From contig NZ_SKCG01000003.1 of assembly GCF_005434915.1 (NCBI RefSeq), positions 124,001-188,000 of the forward strand: a stretch of 64,000 nt of DNA, in the 5' to 3' direction. The DNA is from Aurantiacibacter suaedae. GTDB lineage: Bacteria; Pseudomonadota; Alphaproteobacteria; Sphingomonadales; Sphingomonadaceae. Positions 27,672 through 36,747 of the stretch are shown here, in pieces. The position numbers and the translations under genes are program-made. A model generated the notes under the pieces. That model did no database searches, had not been told where the DNA came from, and saw only the letters and a list, made by a program, of their open reading frames with translations. Numbering within the stretch: position 1 is the first letter of the stretch; each line of letters begins with the position of its first letter.

Positions 27672-27926
27672 AGGTGGCGGTTCCTAGCAAGCGGCCGAAA
27701 ATCGTGAGCCGAAATTGTGCGGACAGTGCAAAGCCAGCCGGGTGCGTTTTGCGCAGCGACTAGTCAGCAGATGTTCACATATACGACAGATTTGGTTAAC
27801 AAGGGTTTAGCTCGGCATAGCGCGCCGCGCAGATGCCGATCCCGAAAGGCGCTGGTAAGCTGGGGTTTTCGGCAGCTAAGAGGGCTGCCACAGGTTCTTC
27901 TTTCTCGAACCGCACTGGAGAATATC
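27672..27926. other. intergenic region between divergent TonB receptor and mtnP-like genes
   Basis: No gene is supported here, although the frame of the phosphorylase stays open through it. The stretch 27770-27815 is AT-richer (TTCACATATACGACAG, then TTTGGTTAACAAGGG) and is the most likely place for promoters of the two divergent genes. I saw no convincing operator or riboswitch. Confidence 0.5.
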
Positions 27927-28838
27927 GTGCCCAACACGACAACCAACGCCAGCGACAAATGGCATATCGGCGTCATCGGCGGCTCCGGCCTTTATGAGCC
28001 CGGCGCGCTGGAAGATGCGCAGGAAATCCGTGTTGCCAGCGCCTTTGGCGAGCCGTCCGGCCCGATCACCACCGGCCATATCGGCGGCGTCCGCTTCAGC
28101 TTTATCGCCCGGCACGGAACAGGGCACAGGCTTGCGCCTTCCGAGGTGAACTACCGCGCCAATATCGACGCGCTGAAGCGTTGCGGCGTGACCGATGTGC
28201 TGGCGATCAGCGCCATCGGCTCGCTCGCCGAAGAGATGGCGCCGGGCGATTTTGTGGTGGTCGACCAGCTGATCGACCGCACGCTGAGCCGCGCGCGCAG
28301 CTTTTTCAGCGGTGGTGTCGTCGCCCATGTTCCGCTGGCCGATCCGGTCTGCCCGCGCCTGTCTCAGCTGGCCGGCACGGCCGCAGGCGCGGCGGGGGCG
28401 AAGGTCCACGAGGGCGGCACCTATGTCGCCATCGAGGGGCCGCAGTTTTCGACCCGCGCCGAAAGCCACATGTACCGCCAGTGGGGCGGGCAGGTGATCG
28501 GCATGACCGCCATGCCAGAGGCGCGCCTCGCCCGCGAGGCTGAGCTGCCCTACGCGCTGGTGGGAATGGTTACCGACTACGACTGCTGGCGCGAAAGCCA
28601 TGCCGATGTCGATGTCGCGGAAATCCTTGCTGTGATGCGCGGCAATGCCGATAAGGCGCGCGCGCTTATCGCCGAGCTTGCCGCCGTCTTGCCCGAGGTG
28701 CGGCCAGCGAGCCCGATCGACACGGTGCTCGATACGGCGATCGTTTCCGCGCGCGAAAATCTGCTCGGGGCAGGCGGCGCGAAGCTCGATGCCGTTGCTG
28801 GGCGTATTTTGCAGGCATTGCCGGATCGGGACACCTGA
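27927..28838 (+). CDS. mtnP: S-methyl-5'-thioadenosine phosphorylase
   Basis: This enzyme cleaves methylthioadenosine to adenine and methylthioribose-1-phosphate in methionine salvage and polyamine by-product recycling. The 303 residues show IGVIGGSGLYE, FIARHGTGHRLAPSEVNYRAN, GGTYVAIEGPQFSTRAES and GMTAMPEARLAREAEL, the phosphate- and base-binding stretches of the PNP/MTAP fold. The related MTI or purine phosphorylase activity cannot be excluded. The GTG at 27927 is chosen because GGAG (27917-27920) lies six bases upstream and the frame before it (from 27717) is not conserved-looking. Confidence 0.92.
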   Translation: MPNTTTNASDKWHIGVIGGSGLYEPGALEDAQEIRVASAFGEPSGPITTGHIGGVRFSFIARHGTGHRLAPSEVNYRANIDALKRCGVTDVLAISAIGSLAEEMAPGDFVVVDQLIDRTLSRARSFFSGGVVAHVPLADPVCPRLSQLAGTAAGAAGAKVHEGGTYVAIEGPQFSTRAESHMYRQWGGQVIGMTAMPEARLAREAELPYALVGMVTDYDCWRESHADVDVAEILAVMRGNADKARALIAELAAVLPEVRPASPIDTVLDTAIVSARENLLGAGGAKLDAVAGRILQALPDRDT

Positions 28839-28885
28839 CGAGCGATACTTGCTTTTTTGTGTAAGCTGTTGAAGGATAGTTGCCT

Positions 28886-29365
28886 ATGCAACAAATGGCT
28901 CCTCTCGCACGGTTTTTGCCCTATCAGCTCTCGATTACCTCGAACGCGGTTAGCGGAAGAATCGCGCAGGAATATCGCGCCCGCTGGGGGCTTTCGGTGC
29001 CCGAATGGCGGGTGATGGCACTGCTGGGCGACTTCGGTACGATTACCCAGCGCGATCTCACCCGTCTTTCGTTGATGGACAAGGTGGCGGTGAACCGCGC
29101 CTGCAAGGTGCTGGAAGATCGCGGCCTGGTGCAGCGCACACCCAACGAGCAGGATGGCCGCTCGCACCTGCTCGACCTGACCGAATCTGGGAATGAGATG
29201 CATGCCCAGATCATGCCGCTCGCACGCGAGATGGAACGGCGCATTTGCGAAGGGATCAGCGAAGCCGAGCTTGAGACTTTCCGCACGATGCTTGACCGGT
29301 TGCATCGGCAATCCGAGATTGTCGATTCCGACGATATCGTCAGCGACAACTTCGGAATCGAATAA
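28886..29365 (+). CDS. MarR-family transcriptional regulator
   Basis: This is a 159-residue winged-helix repressor of the MarR type, acting as a dimer. Visible features are WGLSVPEWRVMALLGDFG, the helix-turn-helix with TQRDLTRLSLMDKVAVNRACKV (about 50-72), and the wing with RTPNEQDGRSHLLDLTESG. The ATG at 28886 has AAGGA 10 bases upstream; a TTG two codons earlier is less likely. It follows mtnP by 47 bases. The effector is unknown; the likely targets are nearby genes or unlinked ones. It converges with the tadC gene. Confidence 0.9.
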   Translation: MQQMAPLARFLPYQLSITSNAVSGRIAQEYRARWGLSVPEWRVMALLGDFGTITQRDLTRLSLMDKVAVNRACKVLEDRGLVQRTPNEQDGRSHLLDLTESGNEMHAQIMPLAREMERRICEGISEAELETFRTMLDRLHRQSEIVDSDDIVSDNFGIE

Positions 29366-29392
29366 GGCCCGCGCGGGCGGGGCGGGCAGGCG

Positions 29393-30400
29393 CTAGTTGG
29401 CGCCCGGTCCGCCGCCCGAGAAGGCATCGGCAATCGAACAGGCCGCCGGGCCGAGAATCACGATGAACAGCACCGGCAGGATGAACAGGATCAGCGGCAC
29501 GGTCATGATCGCGGGCAGGCGCGCGGCCTTCTCTTCGGCCCGCATCATGCGCTCGTTGCGGAATTCGGCCGAGAGCACGCGCAGGGCCGAGGCGAGCGGC
29601 GTGCCATAGCGTTCGGTCTGCACCATGGTGGTGACGACGCCTCGAACCGCGTCGAGGTCGACACGGTAGGCAAAGTTCTCGAAGGCCTGCCGCCGCTCGG
29701 TGAGGAACGACAGCTCGATGGCGGTCAGCGCAAACTCGTCGCCCAGTTCGGGATAGGCACGGCCCAGCTCGCGGGCAACGCGGTTGAATGCGGCATCGAC
29801 CGTAAGACCGGCCTCGGCGCAGATCACCAGCAGGTCCAGCGCGTCGGGCAGGCCCTTTTGAATCGCCTTCGTGCGCTTGTTCGCGACGTTCGAAATATAC
29901 AGCTCGGGCCCCTTGTAGCCCAGTATCACCAGCGCGGCGAAGCCGAGGAAGCGCTTGAAGCTGCCCCATTCGGGGAACATGTCCGACCAGTAGAACATGA
30001 CCACGCCGATCAGGCCGAGCACGATCGGCAGCACCATGCGGGCAAAGATGATGACGACCGCCAGCTCCTTGTTGCGGTAGCCGGCCTGCGCTAGCTTCTG
30101 CTGGATATCCTTGACCTGGCTTTCCTGCAGCACTTTCATGCCCTGCAGGGTGTCTTTCATCTTGTCGGTGGTGTCGGTACGACGCACGAGGCTTTGGCGC
30201 TTGCGCGCGCTGCTCGGTATCATGCCCGACTTCAGCTCGTCGCGCCGGGCATTGAGGGCCTTCACTCGCTTCGCCATCGGATCCTTGACCGTGACGGCAG
30301 TGTAGATCGCGAAGAAAACGGCCATCGCGGCGATGGCTGCTAGGATCGAGCCGACCAGGATGATGTCGACGCCGAGAAGGGTGGGTCCGCCTTGTGACAT
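29393..30400 (-). CDS. tadC: Tad pilus assembly membrane protein TadC (T2SS F family)
   Basis: TadC is one of the two GspF-type inner-membrane platform proteins of the Tad/Flp pilus. The 335 residues have an N-terminal membrane segment (about 12-35), a middle soluble T2SSF domain with DALDLLVICAEAGLTVDAAF and later ERYGTPLASALRVLS, and two C-terminal membrane helices (around 285-325). It is the last gene of the pilus run on this strand and lies 19 bases after tadB. The extreme C-terminus (SGGGPGAN) is Gly-rich and flexible. Confidence 0.93.
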   Translation of the reverse strand: MSQGGPTLLGVDIILVGSILAAIAAMAVFFAIYTAVTVKDPMAKRVKALNARRDELKSGMIPSSARKRQSLVRRTDTTDKMKDTLQGMKVLQESQVKDIQQKLAQAGYRNKELAVVIIFARMVLPIVLGLIGVVMFYWSDMFPEWGSFKRFLGFAALVILGYKGPELYISNVANKRTKAIQKGLPDALDLLVICAEAGLTVDAAFNRVARELGRAYPELGDEFALTAIELSFLTERRQAFENFAYRVDLDAVRGVVTTMVQTERYGTPLASALRVLSAEFRNERMMRAEEKAARLPAIMTVPLILFILPVLFIVILGPAACSIADAFSGGGPGAN

Positions 30401-30419
30401 GTGCCTTATCTTTCCTCGC

Positions 30420-31391
30420 TCAGATCTCGAAGCTGACCATCTTGGCCATGATAAAGCCGCCGATGGTCATCCAGATAAGCCCGCCGATGCCGGTCACGAT
30501 CAGGCGATCCTCGGTAAAGAAGCCGCCAACATAGCTGGGGTTGATCCAGTAGATCAGGCAGAACACGATAAACGGCAGCGCGCCGACGATATAGGCCGAG
30601 GCTTTCGATTCCGAGCTCATAGCCTTGATCTTGAGCTTCATCTGCGCGCGCTTGCGCAGCACGTCGGCCAGGTTCGAGAGCGTTTCAGCCAGGTTGCCGC
30701 CCGTCTCGCGCTGGATTGCCAGCGTGATGACGAAGAACTGGAATTCGGCCGTGTTCAGCTTGTCGGCCGATTCCTGGAGCGATTCCTCCATTGTGCGGCC
30801 GATCTTGATGCGTTCGACCACGCTGCGGAACTCAGCGCCCACAGGGCCGGGGATTTCCTGCGCTACCACACTGAGCGTTTCGGAAACCGGTAGGCCCGAG
30901 CGCAGTCCGCGCACCAGCAGCTCGATGGCATCCGGAAACTTGGCGTTGAACTGGTTCATCCGCTTCTTGATGAAGTGGCTGACCACCATGTGCGGGATGC
31001 CAGCGCCCAGCATCAGCCCCATGCCTAGCGCCAGCAGGCCGGCGCCGGTCTGCAGGAAAATCAGGGCAATCAGGATGAAGGCAAGGCCGGCCGAGGCATA
31101 GACATACTGCGTGACCGTCCAGCCCATGCCGGTGCGGGCAAGGCGCAGGGCAAGCGCTTCGCCGCGCGAACCTGCTCCGGCGATCCGGTGCGCTTTCGGG
31201 CGGCGCGCGGCGATGGCCTTCTTGAGCTGGCTCTCGACCTTGTCGGTGGTGCTTTCAGAATGGCGAAAGCGCACGGCCTGCAGGCGGCGGGCGCTTTCCT
31301 TGGCGGGGCTCGGCCCGCTCAGCAGCAGGTAACCGAGAACCATCAGCGTCATCAGGCCGGTGCCTACAAGCAGGAGCTGGAGGATGTTCAT
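30420..31391 (-). CDS. tadB: Tad pilus assembly membrane protein TadB (T2SS F family)
   Basis: TadB is the other GspF-type platform protein. The 323 residues have an N-terminal membrane segment (about 2-25), two central helices (about 98-140), a T2SSF domain with FPDAIELLVRGLRSGLPVSETL and TLAIQRETGGNLAETLSNLA, and two C-terminal helices. In other Tad loci tadB directly follows the ATPase gene cpaF (tadA). Here it follows cpaE after 48 bases, with no room for an ATPase gene. It is probably co-transcribed with tadC. Confidence 0.93.
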   Translation of the reverse strand: MNILQLLLVGTGLMTLMVLGYLLLSGPSPAKESARRLQAVRFRHSESTTDKVESQLKKAIAARRPKAHRIAGAGSRGEALALRLARTGMGWTVTQYVYASAGLAFILIALIFLQTGAGLLALGMGLMLGAGIPHMVVSHFIKKRMNQFNAKFPDAIELLVRGLRSGLPVSETLSVVAQEIPGPVGAEFRSVVERIKIGRTMEESLQESADKLNTAEFQFFVITLAIQRETGGNLAETLSNLADVLRKRAQMKLKIKAMSSESKASAYIVGALPFIVFCLIYWINPSYVGGFFTEDRLIVTGIGGLIWMTIGGFIMAKMVSFEI

Positions 31392-31439
31392 CGTCTACCT
31401 TCTTTCAACCGTCACACCCGCCCCGCAGCGGATAGGGCC

Positions 31440-32732
31440 TTATTCGGCGGGAGTGGCATCGGCCTTCGTCTTCGAACCGCCTAGCAGGGCTTTGAGGTCG
31501 AACTTGTCGAGCAGCGAGGAGCCTGTCTTCGACGAACTGGCCAGCGCTGCGCCGTCATCTTCGCTGATCCCGGCGATGATCCGCGCGATCTCGCCGATCG
31601 GGGCGGTCGCCTTGGCGTTCTTGTTGGCTTCGGCGAACGTCTGGCCCAGCTTCGCGGCATTGACCGCCGCCTTCTGATCGAACGGAATCGAAAAGTTGAT
31701 CTTGCGCTCGATCGAGGCTTCGAAATCGGCCTTCGAGATTTCCGCCGCGCCGGGCTGCACCTTGTTGCACACCACCATTGGATGGGCGTTGGGCGCATTG
31801 GTCTTGAGCCACGAGAGGATACGGATCGTGTCGCGTGCCGAGGCCAGCGTCAGCTCGCACACCAGCACCACGACATGCACTTCTGCGAGCAGATGCGGGA
31901 AGTTGATGAGGACGTTGCGCGGCAGATCGACGACCGTCATGTCGAAAGCGGCGCGAAACTCCTCCTGCAATTGCAGGAAGGCGGTGCCGTCGGTCATCAG
32001 CGGCGCGTTGATCGGCGCTTCTGCCGACATGATCGCCAGCTTCTCGTTGGCCCGGATCACAGCGCGGTCGATGAACAGGCCATCGATGCGGCCGGGGTTG
32101 TCGATGGCATCGGTGAGCCCGCGGCCCGGTTCGAGGTCGAGGCACAGGGCGTCGGTACCGAAATGCACGTCGAGATCTAGCAGCGCGGTCGTGCGGTCGT
32201 GCTCGGTCGAGCACAGCCAGGCGAGCGAGGTGGCCAGCGTCGAAGCGCCGACACCGCCGCGCGTGCCAACGACTGCGGTGGCGATGTGTTCGCGTTCCTC
32301 GCCATGATCGCCGCCGCGCGGGTTGCTGAACACCGCCTGCGCCTGTGTCAGACAGTCGCGCAGCTGGTTCGCGGACAGCGGCTTGAGCAGATAGTCGTGA
32401 ATGCCGCTGGAGAGCAGATCGCGATAGAGACGCACGTCGTTGACCTGGCCGATGGCGATCACCACCGTACCCGGCTCGCAGACTTCCGCCAGCGCGTTGA
32501 TGTCGTTAAGGGGGTCGCCGCTTTCGGACAGGTCGACCATCAGAATCGCCGGACTGGCCGAGATCGACAGCGACTGCACCGCGTTGCGCAGGCCGCCCTT
32601 GTTGCACTTCTCGCTCTGCCAGCCCATTTCGGCCACGACCGGGCGCAGCACTTCGAGTGCGGCCTCGTCGCAGATATAGGCGGCGAAGGCGTCGCGGTTC
32701 CCCATCGGGCTGGGTTTCCAGGGTGCGCTCAT
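31440..32732 (-). CDS. cpaE: pilus assembly protein CpaE (receiver-like plus ParA/MinD-like ATPase)
   Basis: CpaE/TadZ localises the Tad pilus machine, in Caulobacter to one pole. The 430 residues contain an N-terminal receiver-like domain (about 15-140, with ILMVDLSESGDPL and LLSSGIHDYLLKPLS) and a ParA/MinD-type domain (about 150-390). The P-loop is deviant: GTRGGVGASTLA, with Ala in place of the usual Lys just before Ser/Thr. This is common in CpaE and suggests weak or absent ATP hydrolysis. The first codon is five bases after the cpaD stop. The gene for CpaF, usual next neighbour, is missing. Confidence 0.92.
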   Translation of the reverse strand: MSAPWKPSPMGNRDAFAAYICDEAALEVLRPVVAEMGWQSEKCNKGGLRNAVQSLSISASPAILMVDLSESGDPLNDINALAEVCEPGTVVIAIGQVNDVRLYRDLLSSGIHDYLLKPLSANQLRDCLTQAQAVFSNPRGGDHGEEREHIATAVVGTRGGVGASTLATSLAWLCSTEHDRTTALLDLDVHFGTDALCLDLEPGRGLTDAIDNPGRIDGLFIDRAVIRANEKLAIMSAEAPINAPLMTDGTAFLQLQEEFRAAFDMTVVDLPRNVLINFPHLLAEVHVVVLVCELTLASARDTIRILSWLKTNAPNAHPMVVCNKVQPGAAEISKADFEASIERKINFSIPFDQKAAVNAAKLGQTFAEANKNAKATAPIGEIARIIAGISEDDGAALASSSKTGSSLLDKFDLKALLGGSKTKADATPAE

Positions 32733-32737
32733 TGTCG

Positions 32738-33388
32738 TTAGTTCCCCGTGCTTGCGTTAGCGGTGACGCCTTCGGCGGCAGTCGGAGCCTGTTCGCGATA
32801 GGATTGGATGGCGCGGGTCGAAGTCATCACCGTGGTCTCGCCCGTGCCTTTCGCCCCTTCGAGCAGGTGTTCGGGGTCGGCAATCATCGCCGCCATGTTC
32901 GAATTGATCGCGCACCCGAAATTGGGGGAGGTGTTGTTGCCGAGTGTCGTGCCCTCCCGTTCCGACCAGTCGGGGCAGCCCGGCACATAGGCGCGCGAGC
33001 GGGTGACGACGACGCGCACCATGCCCGGATCGATGAAGCCTTCGGTGACGGGAGCGCCTTCGCTCAGCAACAGGCTGTGACGGCTGGCAATGGCGGCCAC
33101 GTCCTCGCGCACGGCAGGGTTGTCGATTGCGGCATCCAGGCCGATGCGGTCGCCATAGCCGATGTCCATCGCCTCGAACCAGGTGGCCAGACGCTGCTGC
33201 TCGCTGATCGGCAGGCCGCCAGCGTTGGTGGCCAGATCGAGGGTGTAATTGTTACGCTCCACCACCGGTTCATGCACCGAATAGAGAGTGCCATTGGTGG
33301 TCCCGTCGGTAGCGGAGCAGGCGGCGAGGCCCAGCGCAAGTGAGAGGGCCAGGACCGAGGTGGCGGCGCGATTGCGGCTGTTGGTCAT
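32738..33388 (-). CDS. cpaD: pilus assembly lipoprotein CpaD
   Basis: CpaD is a small lipoprotein associated with the outer-membrane secretin of the Tad pilus. The 216 residues begin with a lipoprotein signal (ALGLAACSA, Cys about 24). The family-typical RVVVTRSRAYVPGCPDWS and SPNFGCAINSNMAAMIADPEHLL follow and carry the conserved Cys pair. It lies between cpaC and cpaE with short spacers. The C-terminal ~25 residues are Ala/Thr-rich and probably disordered. Confidence 0.93.
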   Translation of the reverse strand: MTNSRNRAATSVLALSLALGLAACSATDGTTNGTLYSVHEPVVERNNYTLDLATNAGGLPISEQQRLATWFEAMDIGYGDRIGLDAAIDNPAVREDVAAIASRHSLLLSEGAPVTEGFIDPGMVRVVVTRSRAYVPGCPDWSEREGTTLGNNTSPNFGCAINSNMAAMIADPEHLLEGAKGTGETTVMTSTRAIQSYREQAPTAAEGVTANASTGN

Positions 33389-33402
33389 CGTCAGAACCCT
33401 TC

Positions 33403-34935
33403 TCAGTTCAGGCTGAAGCCGGGGCGCGCGGCCTCGGCGGATTGCGCGGGGGCACCAGCAGGCGCGCCGTCGGCACGCACGGCGCCGCTCTGATCGGCGG
33501 CGCTTACCGCCGGATTAGCCCCTGCTTCGCCGGCGGCGCGCGGCATCGGCCGGATGGCACCGGGGCGACCGGCAGTCTCGCGGTTGAAGAAGAACTGCTC
33601 ACCGAAGTTGGGTGAGGCATAGCCATCGGTCGGTAGGCGGATGTCGCTGTCGCTGACCGGCTTGACCAGATAGGGGGTGACGACGATCACAAGCTCGGTT
33701 TCGCCGCGCTGGAATTGGTTCGAGCGGAACAGGTTGCCGAGGATCGGCAGGTCGCCAACGCCCGGGGTCTTGTCGATAATGCTCTGCGCGTTGTTAGAGA
33801 GCAGCCCGGCAATCATGAAGCTTTCGCCAGAGCCCAGCTCGATGGTGGTTTCGGCGCGGCGCGTGGTGAGCGCCGGGATCGAGTTGCCGCCGAGCGTGAC
33901 GGCTCCCTGCGCCGACAGCTCCGAAACCTCAGGACGCACCCGCATCGAAATGCGGCCATTGGCGAGCACCGTAGGGGCATAGCTAAGGCTGACGCCATAC
34001 TTCTTGTATTCGATCGAATTGGTGCCAAGCGCCTGCGGCACGAGTATCGGAAACTCGCCGCCAGCGAGGAACTCGGCGGTCTCGCCCGACAGCGCGGTGA
34101 GGTTGGGCTGAGCCAGCGTGGTCACCAGGCCCTCTGTTTCCGCCAAGTCGAGCGCCCCGGCGATATCGAGCCCGAGCAAACGGCCCACTCCGCCTAGCGT
34201 TGTGGCACCATCCTCAGGGGCAATTCTGGTGCTGCCGGCGGCATTGCCGACGCTGAGCTGCCGGCCGGGGGTAAAGTTGGCGGCAAAATTGCTTCGTCCG
34301 CGGCCCAGCCCGAACTGGAAGCCGTCGGTGCCGTCAATGGTCGTGACGCTTGCATTGAGAGAACGCACCAGCGAGCGGCTGACCTCGGCGAAACGCACGC
34401 GCAGGTTGACCTGCAGAGGAGTGGCCATGCGCAGCCGCGAAATCACATTGGTATCCTCGCCCACGAAGGCGGCAACGAGGCGCTCGGCCTCAGCAGCATC
34501 CTCGGGCGCGGCCACGGTGCCGGTCAGAAGCACTGTGTTCGATCCCATGGTGGCGATGTTCACCTTCGCCTCAGGCATGGCCAGCGCCAGCATCTGATCG
34601 ATCGAATCGATGTTCGAGCCGACGCGGATATTGGCCGACCAGATAATGTCACCGCCCGCGTTGCTGGCATAGATCGTGGTCTCGCCGCCCGACAGGCCCA
34701 TCACGAACAGCTGGCGCTGCGACTTGACCTGAACATCGGCGACCGCATCGTTGGAAACGAACACGTCGGTCATCGATCCCGGCACGTTGACCAGTTCACC
34801 GCGCCCTATGGAAAGGATGATATCCTGTGCCGGGGCAATCGTGCCCTGGGCCTGCGCGGGGCCGGCAGGGATGGCGGCCAGCGGGGCCAGCGCCCATGCG
34901 GCGCTCAGCGCAATCTTGGTAAGGCGGCTGTGCAT
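33403..34935 (-). CDS. cpaC: Tad pilus outer-membrane secretin CpaC (RcpA)
   Basis: This secretin forms the outer-membrane pore for the Tad pilus. From the ATG at 34935 it has 510 residues: a signal peptide ending AQA, an N-terminal pilus-formation domain (about 30-110, DIILSIGRGELVNVPG), a BON-like segment, and the secretin core (about 240-440). The core includes VPQALGTNSIEYKKYGVSLSY and VGDLPILGNLFRS. AAAGG lies a few bases before this ATG. An alternative ATG at 34995 adds 20 basic residues before the signal peptide and is less likely. The Pro/Ala-rich C-terminal ~55 residues are low-complexity. Confidence 0.93.
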   Translation of the reverse strand: MHSRLTKIALSAAWALAPLAAIPAGPAQAQGTIAPAQDIILSIGRGELVNVPGSMTDVFVSNDAVADVQVKSQRQLFVMGLSGGETTIYASNAGGDIIWSANIRVGSNIDSIDQMLALAMPEAKVNIATMGSNTVLLTGTVAAPEDAAEAERLVAAFVGEDTNVISRLRMATPLQVNLRVRFAEVSRSLVRSLNASVTTIDGTDGFQFGLGRGRSNFAANFTPGRQLSVGNAAGSTRIAPEDGATTLGGVGRLLGLDIAGALDLAETEGLVTTLAQPNLTALSGETAEFLAGGEFPILVPQALGTNSIEYKKYGVSLSYAPTVLANGRISMRVRPEVSELSAQGAVTLGGNSIPALTTRRAETTIELGSGESFMIAGLLSNNAQSIIDKTPGVGDLPILGNLFRSNQFQRGETELVIVVTPYLVKPVSDSDIRLPTDGYASPNFGEQFFFNRETAGRPGAIRPMPRAAGEAGANPAVSAADQSGAVRADGAPAGAPAQSAEAARPGFSLN

Positions 34936-35017
34936 CGATTTGCCTTTCAGCTTGGCTAATTTGCCGGGATGCGGCTGCGGGATGATCTTGTTCATGAGTG
35001 TCACTTTGCTCTCGGCC

Positions 35018-36103
35018 TCAGCGCTGGCCGCTCGCCGCCGTGCTACGGTCGAGCATGGCACCTGCCTTGCCGACCGGCTCGACGGTGGTGTCCTTGCCGC
35101 GCGTCACGCGGACGGTGGGGCCTTGCGGGGCGGCGGCGTTCACAGTGTCGACCATTTGTCCAAGCGGGTTGAACACGGCCTGCGCCATGTTGCCGTTCTC
35201 GCCCGCTGGCTGCGGCGGCGTGCGGCGCGGCATCGAGCTGCGCTGGAAGCGCGACACGTCGCCGCCGGTTACATAGGTGGTGGAGCTGTCACGCGGACGC
35301 GATACGGCTGTGCGCAGCAGCGCTTCTTCTTCCTCGCGGCTGGCATTATCGGGCAGGTCGACATCGCCCGATGCAAGCGCGCGTTCGAGTTCGGACTGGT
35401 TGTCGGCAATCGAGCGTAGCGAAAGGCTGAGCGTGCCGATGGTCTGTGCAACGGCGATCTTTTCGGCGATGCGCGGTGTCACTTCCAGCGTTACAGCGCG
35501 AAACTGGCGGACCACGGTTTTACCGTCTTCGTTGGTGACGCTTTCGGTATCCTGGTCGGTGGCGAGCACGCGCAGGTTGAATAGCACGGTTTCAGAGGTG
35601 TTGAGCACGCCGCCTTCGGCATCGCCCTGAACGCTCTGGGTCAGCACGAGGTCGACGCGGTCGCCCGGAAAGACGAAGCCCGAAACGCCGGTGCGCGCCG
35701 AAACGGGCACCGACACGGCACGCATGCCGGGCCCGAGGGCGGCGGCGAGGAAGCCTCGGTCGCCCGGGGCGACAAGCGCGCCCTGCGTCACCGGCTCGCC
35801 GGCGGTGATGGTGTTGCGAACGACGGTGCCGAGCAGGTTTTCCATGCTCACTTCGCCGTCGATGAAGTAGGCATCCTGCACCAGCTCTTCCGGCCACTGT
35901 TGATAGACGATGGCATCGGCGGTGATGATTGTGCCGACCGGCAGGCTGCGCTTGGCGACGAGAACCTTGGGGCCTTGCGGCTCTACCACGGCCGCCTCGG
36001 CCTGCGGCGCAGAGGCACCCGCAAACATGCTGCGCGCGGCCAGCGCGGTCCCCACCGCGACGACCAGAGCTGCGACCAGCAATACGAGTTTCTTCTTATC
36101 CAT
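35018..36103 (-). CDS. cpaB: Tad pilus assembly protein CpaB (RcpC)
   Basis: CpaB is a periplasmic, membrane-anchored protein that works with the secretin. The 361 residues have one N-terminal membrane segment (about 6-28), an SAF domain (about 45-110, VLVAKRSLPVGTIITADAI), and the RcpC domain with VSVPVSARTGVSGFVFPGDRVDLVL. The C-terminal ~90 residues are rich in Arg, Pro and Thr and vary in the family. It lies between cpaA and cpaC in the usual order. Confidence 0.93.
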   Translation of the reverse strand: MDKKKLVLLVAALVVAVGTALAARSMFAGASAPQAEAAVVEPQGPKVLVAKRSLPVGTIITADAIVYQQWPEELVQDAYFIDGEVSMENLLGTVVRNTITAGEPVTQGALVAPGDRGFLAAALGPGMRAVSVPVSARTGVSGFVFPGDRVDLVLTQSVQGDAEGGVLNTSETVLFNLRVLATDQDTESVTNEDGKTVVRQFRAVTLEVTPRIAEKIAVAQTIGTLSLSLRSIADNQSELERALASGDVDLPDNASREEEEALLRTAVSRPRDSSTTYVTGGDVSRFQRSSMPRRTPPQPAGENGNMAQAVFNPLGQMVDTVNAAAPQGPTVRVTRGKDTTVEPVGKAGAMLDRSTAASGQR

Positions 36104-36175
36104 GGTGCCTTACGCCCCTTCAGGTCTTTGCGCTTTGTTCTCGCGGATTTACGCGGCGACTGGTTAAAATCGGGT

Positions 36176-36670
36176 TCACCCGGCCATCTGCGCGGCAGGC
36201 AGGGCCGGCTGTATCAACCCGTAGATAATCCAGAGACCGGCCATCGAGATCGCGACGCCGTATGGGATGGTCAGCTTGTACTTCTGGCGGCGGGCAATGT
36301 GCCACGCGCCGAATGCGATCGTGAGCAGGCCGCCCAGCAGCGCCATCATGATCAGCAGGTTCACGAACGCGAGCGGCTCGATCCACAGCGCCAACGCTGT
36401 CAGCAGCTTGACGTCGCCGCCGCCCATTGCGCGGATCGCGAAGAGGAGCGAAAGCACCGCGAAGGTCGCCAGCGCCAAGCCCACCTGCCAGGCGACATCG
36501 GGCCACAGCGCCATGTCGCTGGCAAACCAGTACACCGGCGCGCCCAGCGCAATCGCTGCGTTCAGCCAGTTGGCGATGCGACGGCTGCGGATATCGGTGA
36601 AGGCCGCAATCAGCAGTGCAATTGCCAAGGCGCACAGCAGCCCGTACTGGAATGGATCGTCAACCATCAT
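36176..36670 (-). CDS. cpaA: prepilin peptidase CpaA (TadV)
   Basis: CpaA is the aspartic-acid prepilin peptidase that cleaves Flp pilins and pseudopilins. The 164 residues have about six hydrophobic segments. The two catalytic aspartates are D26 in FTDIRSRRI and D86 in the GGGD motif (83-86). It lacks the N-terminal methyltransferase domain of PilD, as is normal for TadV. It is the first pilus gene on the minus strand. No pilin gene lies in the 77 bases upstream before the divergent hydrolase, so its substrate is encoded elsewhere. Confidence 0.93.
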   Translation of the reverse strand: MMVDDPFQYGLLCALAIALLIAAFTDIRSRRIANWLNAAIALGAPVYWFASDMALWPDVAWQVGLALATFAVLSLLFAIRAMGGGDVKLLTALALWIEPLAFVNLLIMMALLGGLLTIAFGAWHIARRQKYKLTIPYGVAISMAGLWIIYGLIQPALPAAQMAG

Positions 36671-36747
36671 GCTCTCGTGGGTTCCCCATGAGCATGGGTG
36701 CTAGCTGTTAGGGCTTACGAAACGGTAACCAAGCCCGGGAGGTCGCT

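Noticed and set aside
27717-27926. 70-codon N-terminal extension of the MTA phosphorylase
   Set aside because: The frame is open but its composition is not protein-like. The GTG at 27927 has a well-spaced GGAG and matches the family start.
29366-29392. Terminator between the MarR gene and tadC
   Set aside because: GCCCGCGCGGGC (29367-29378) allows only a 4-bp stem with no T-run on either strand.
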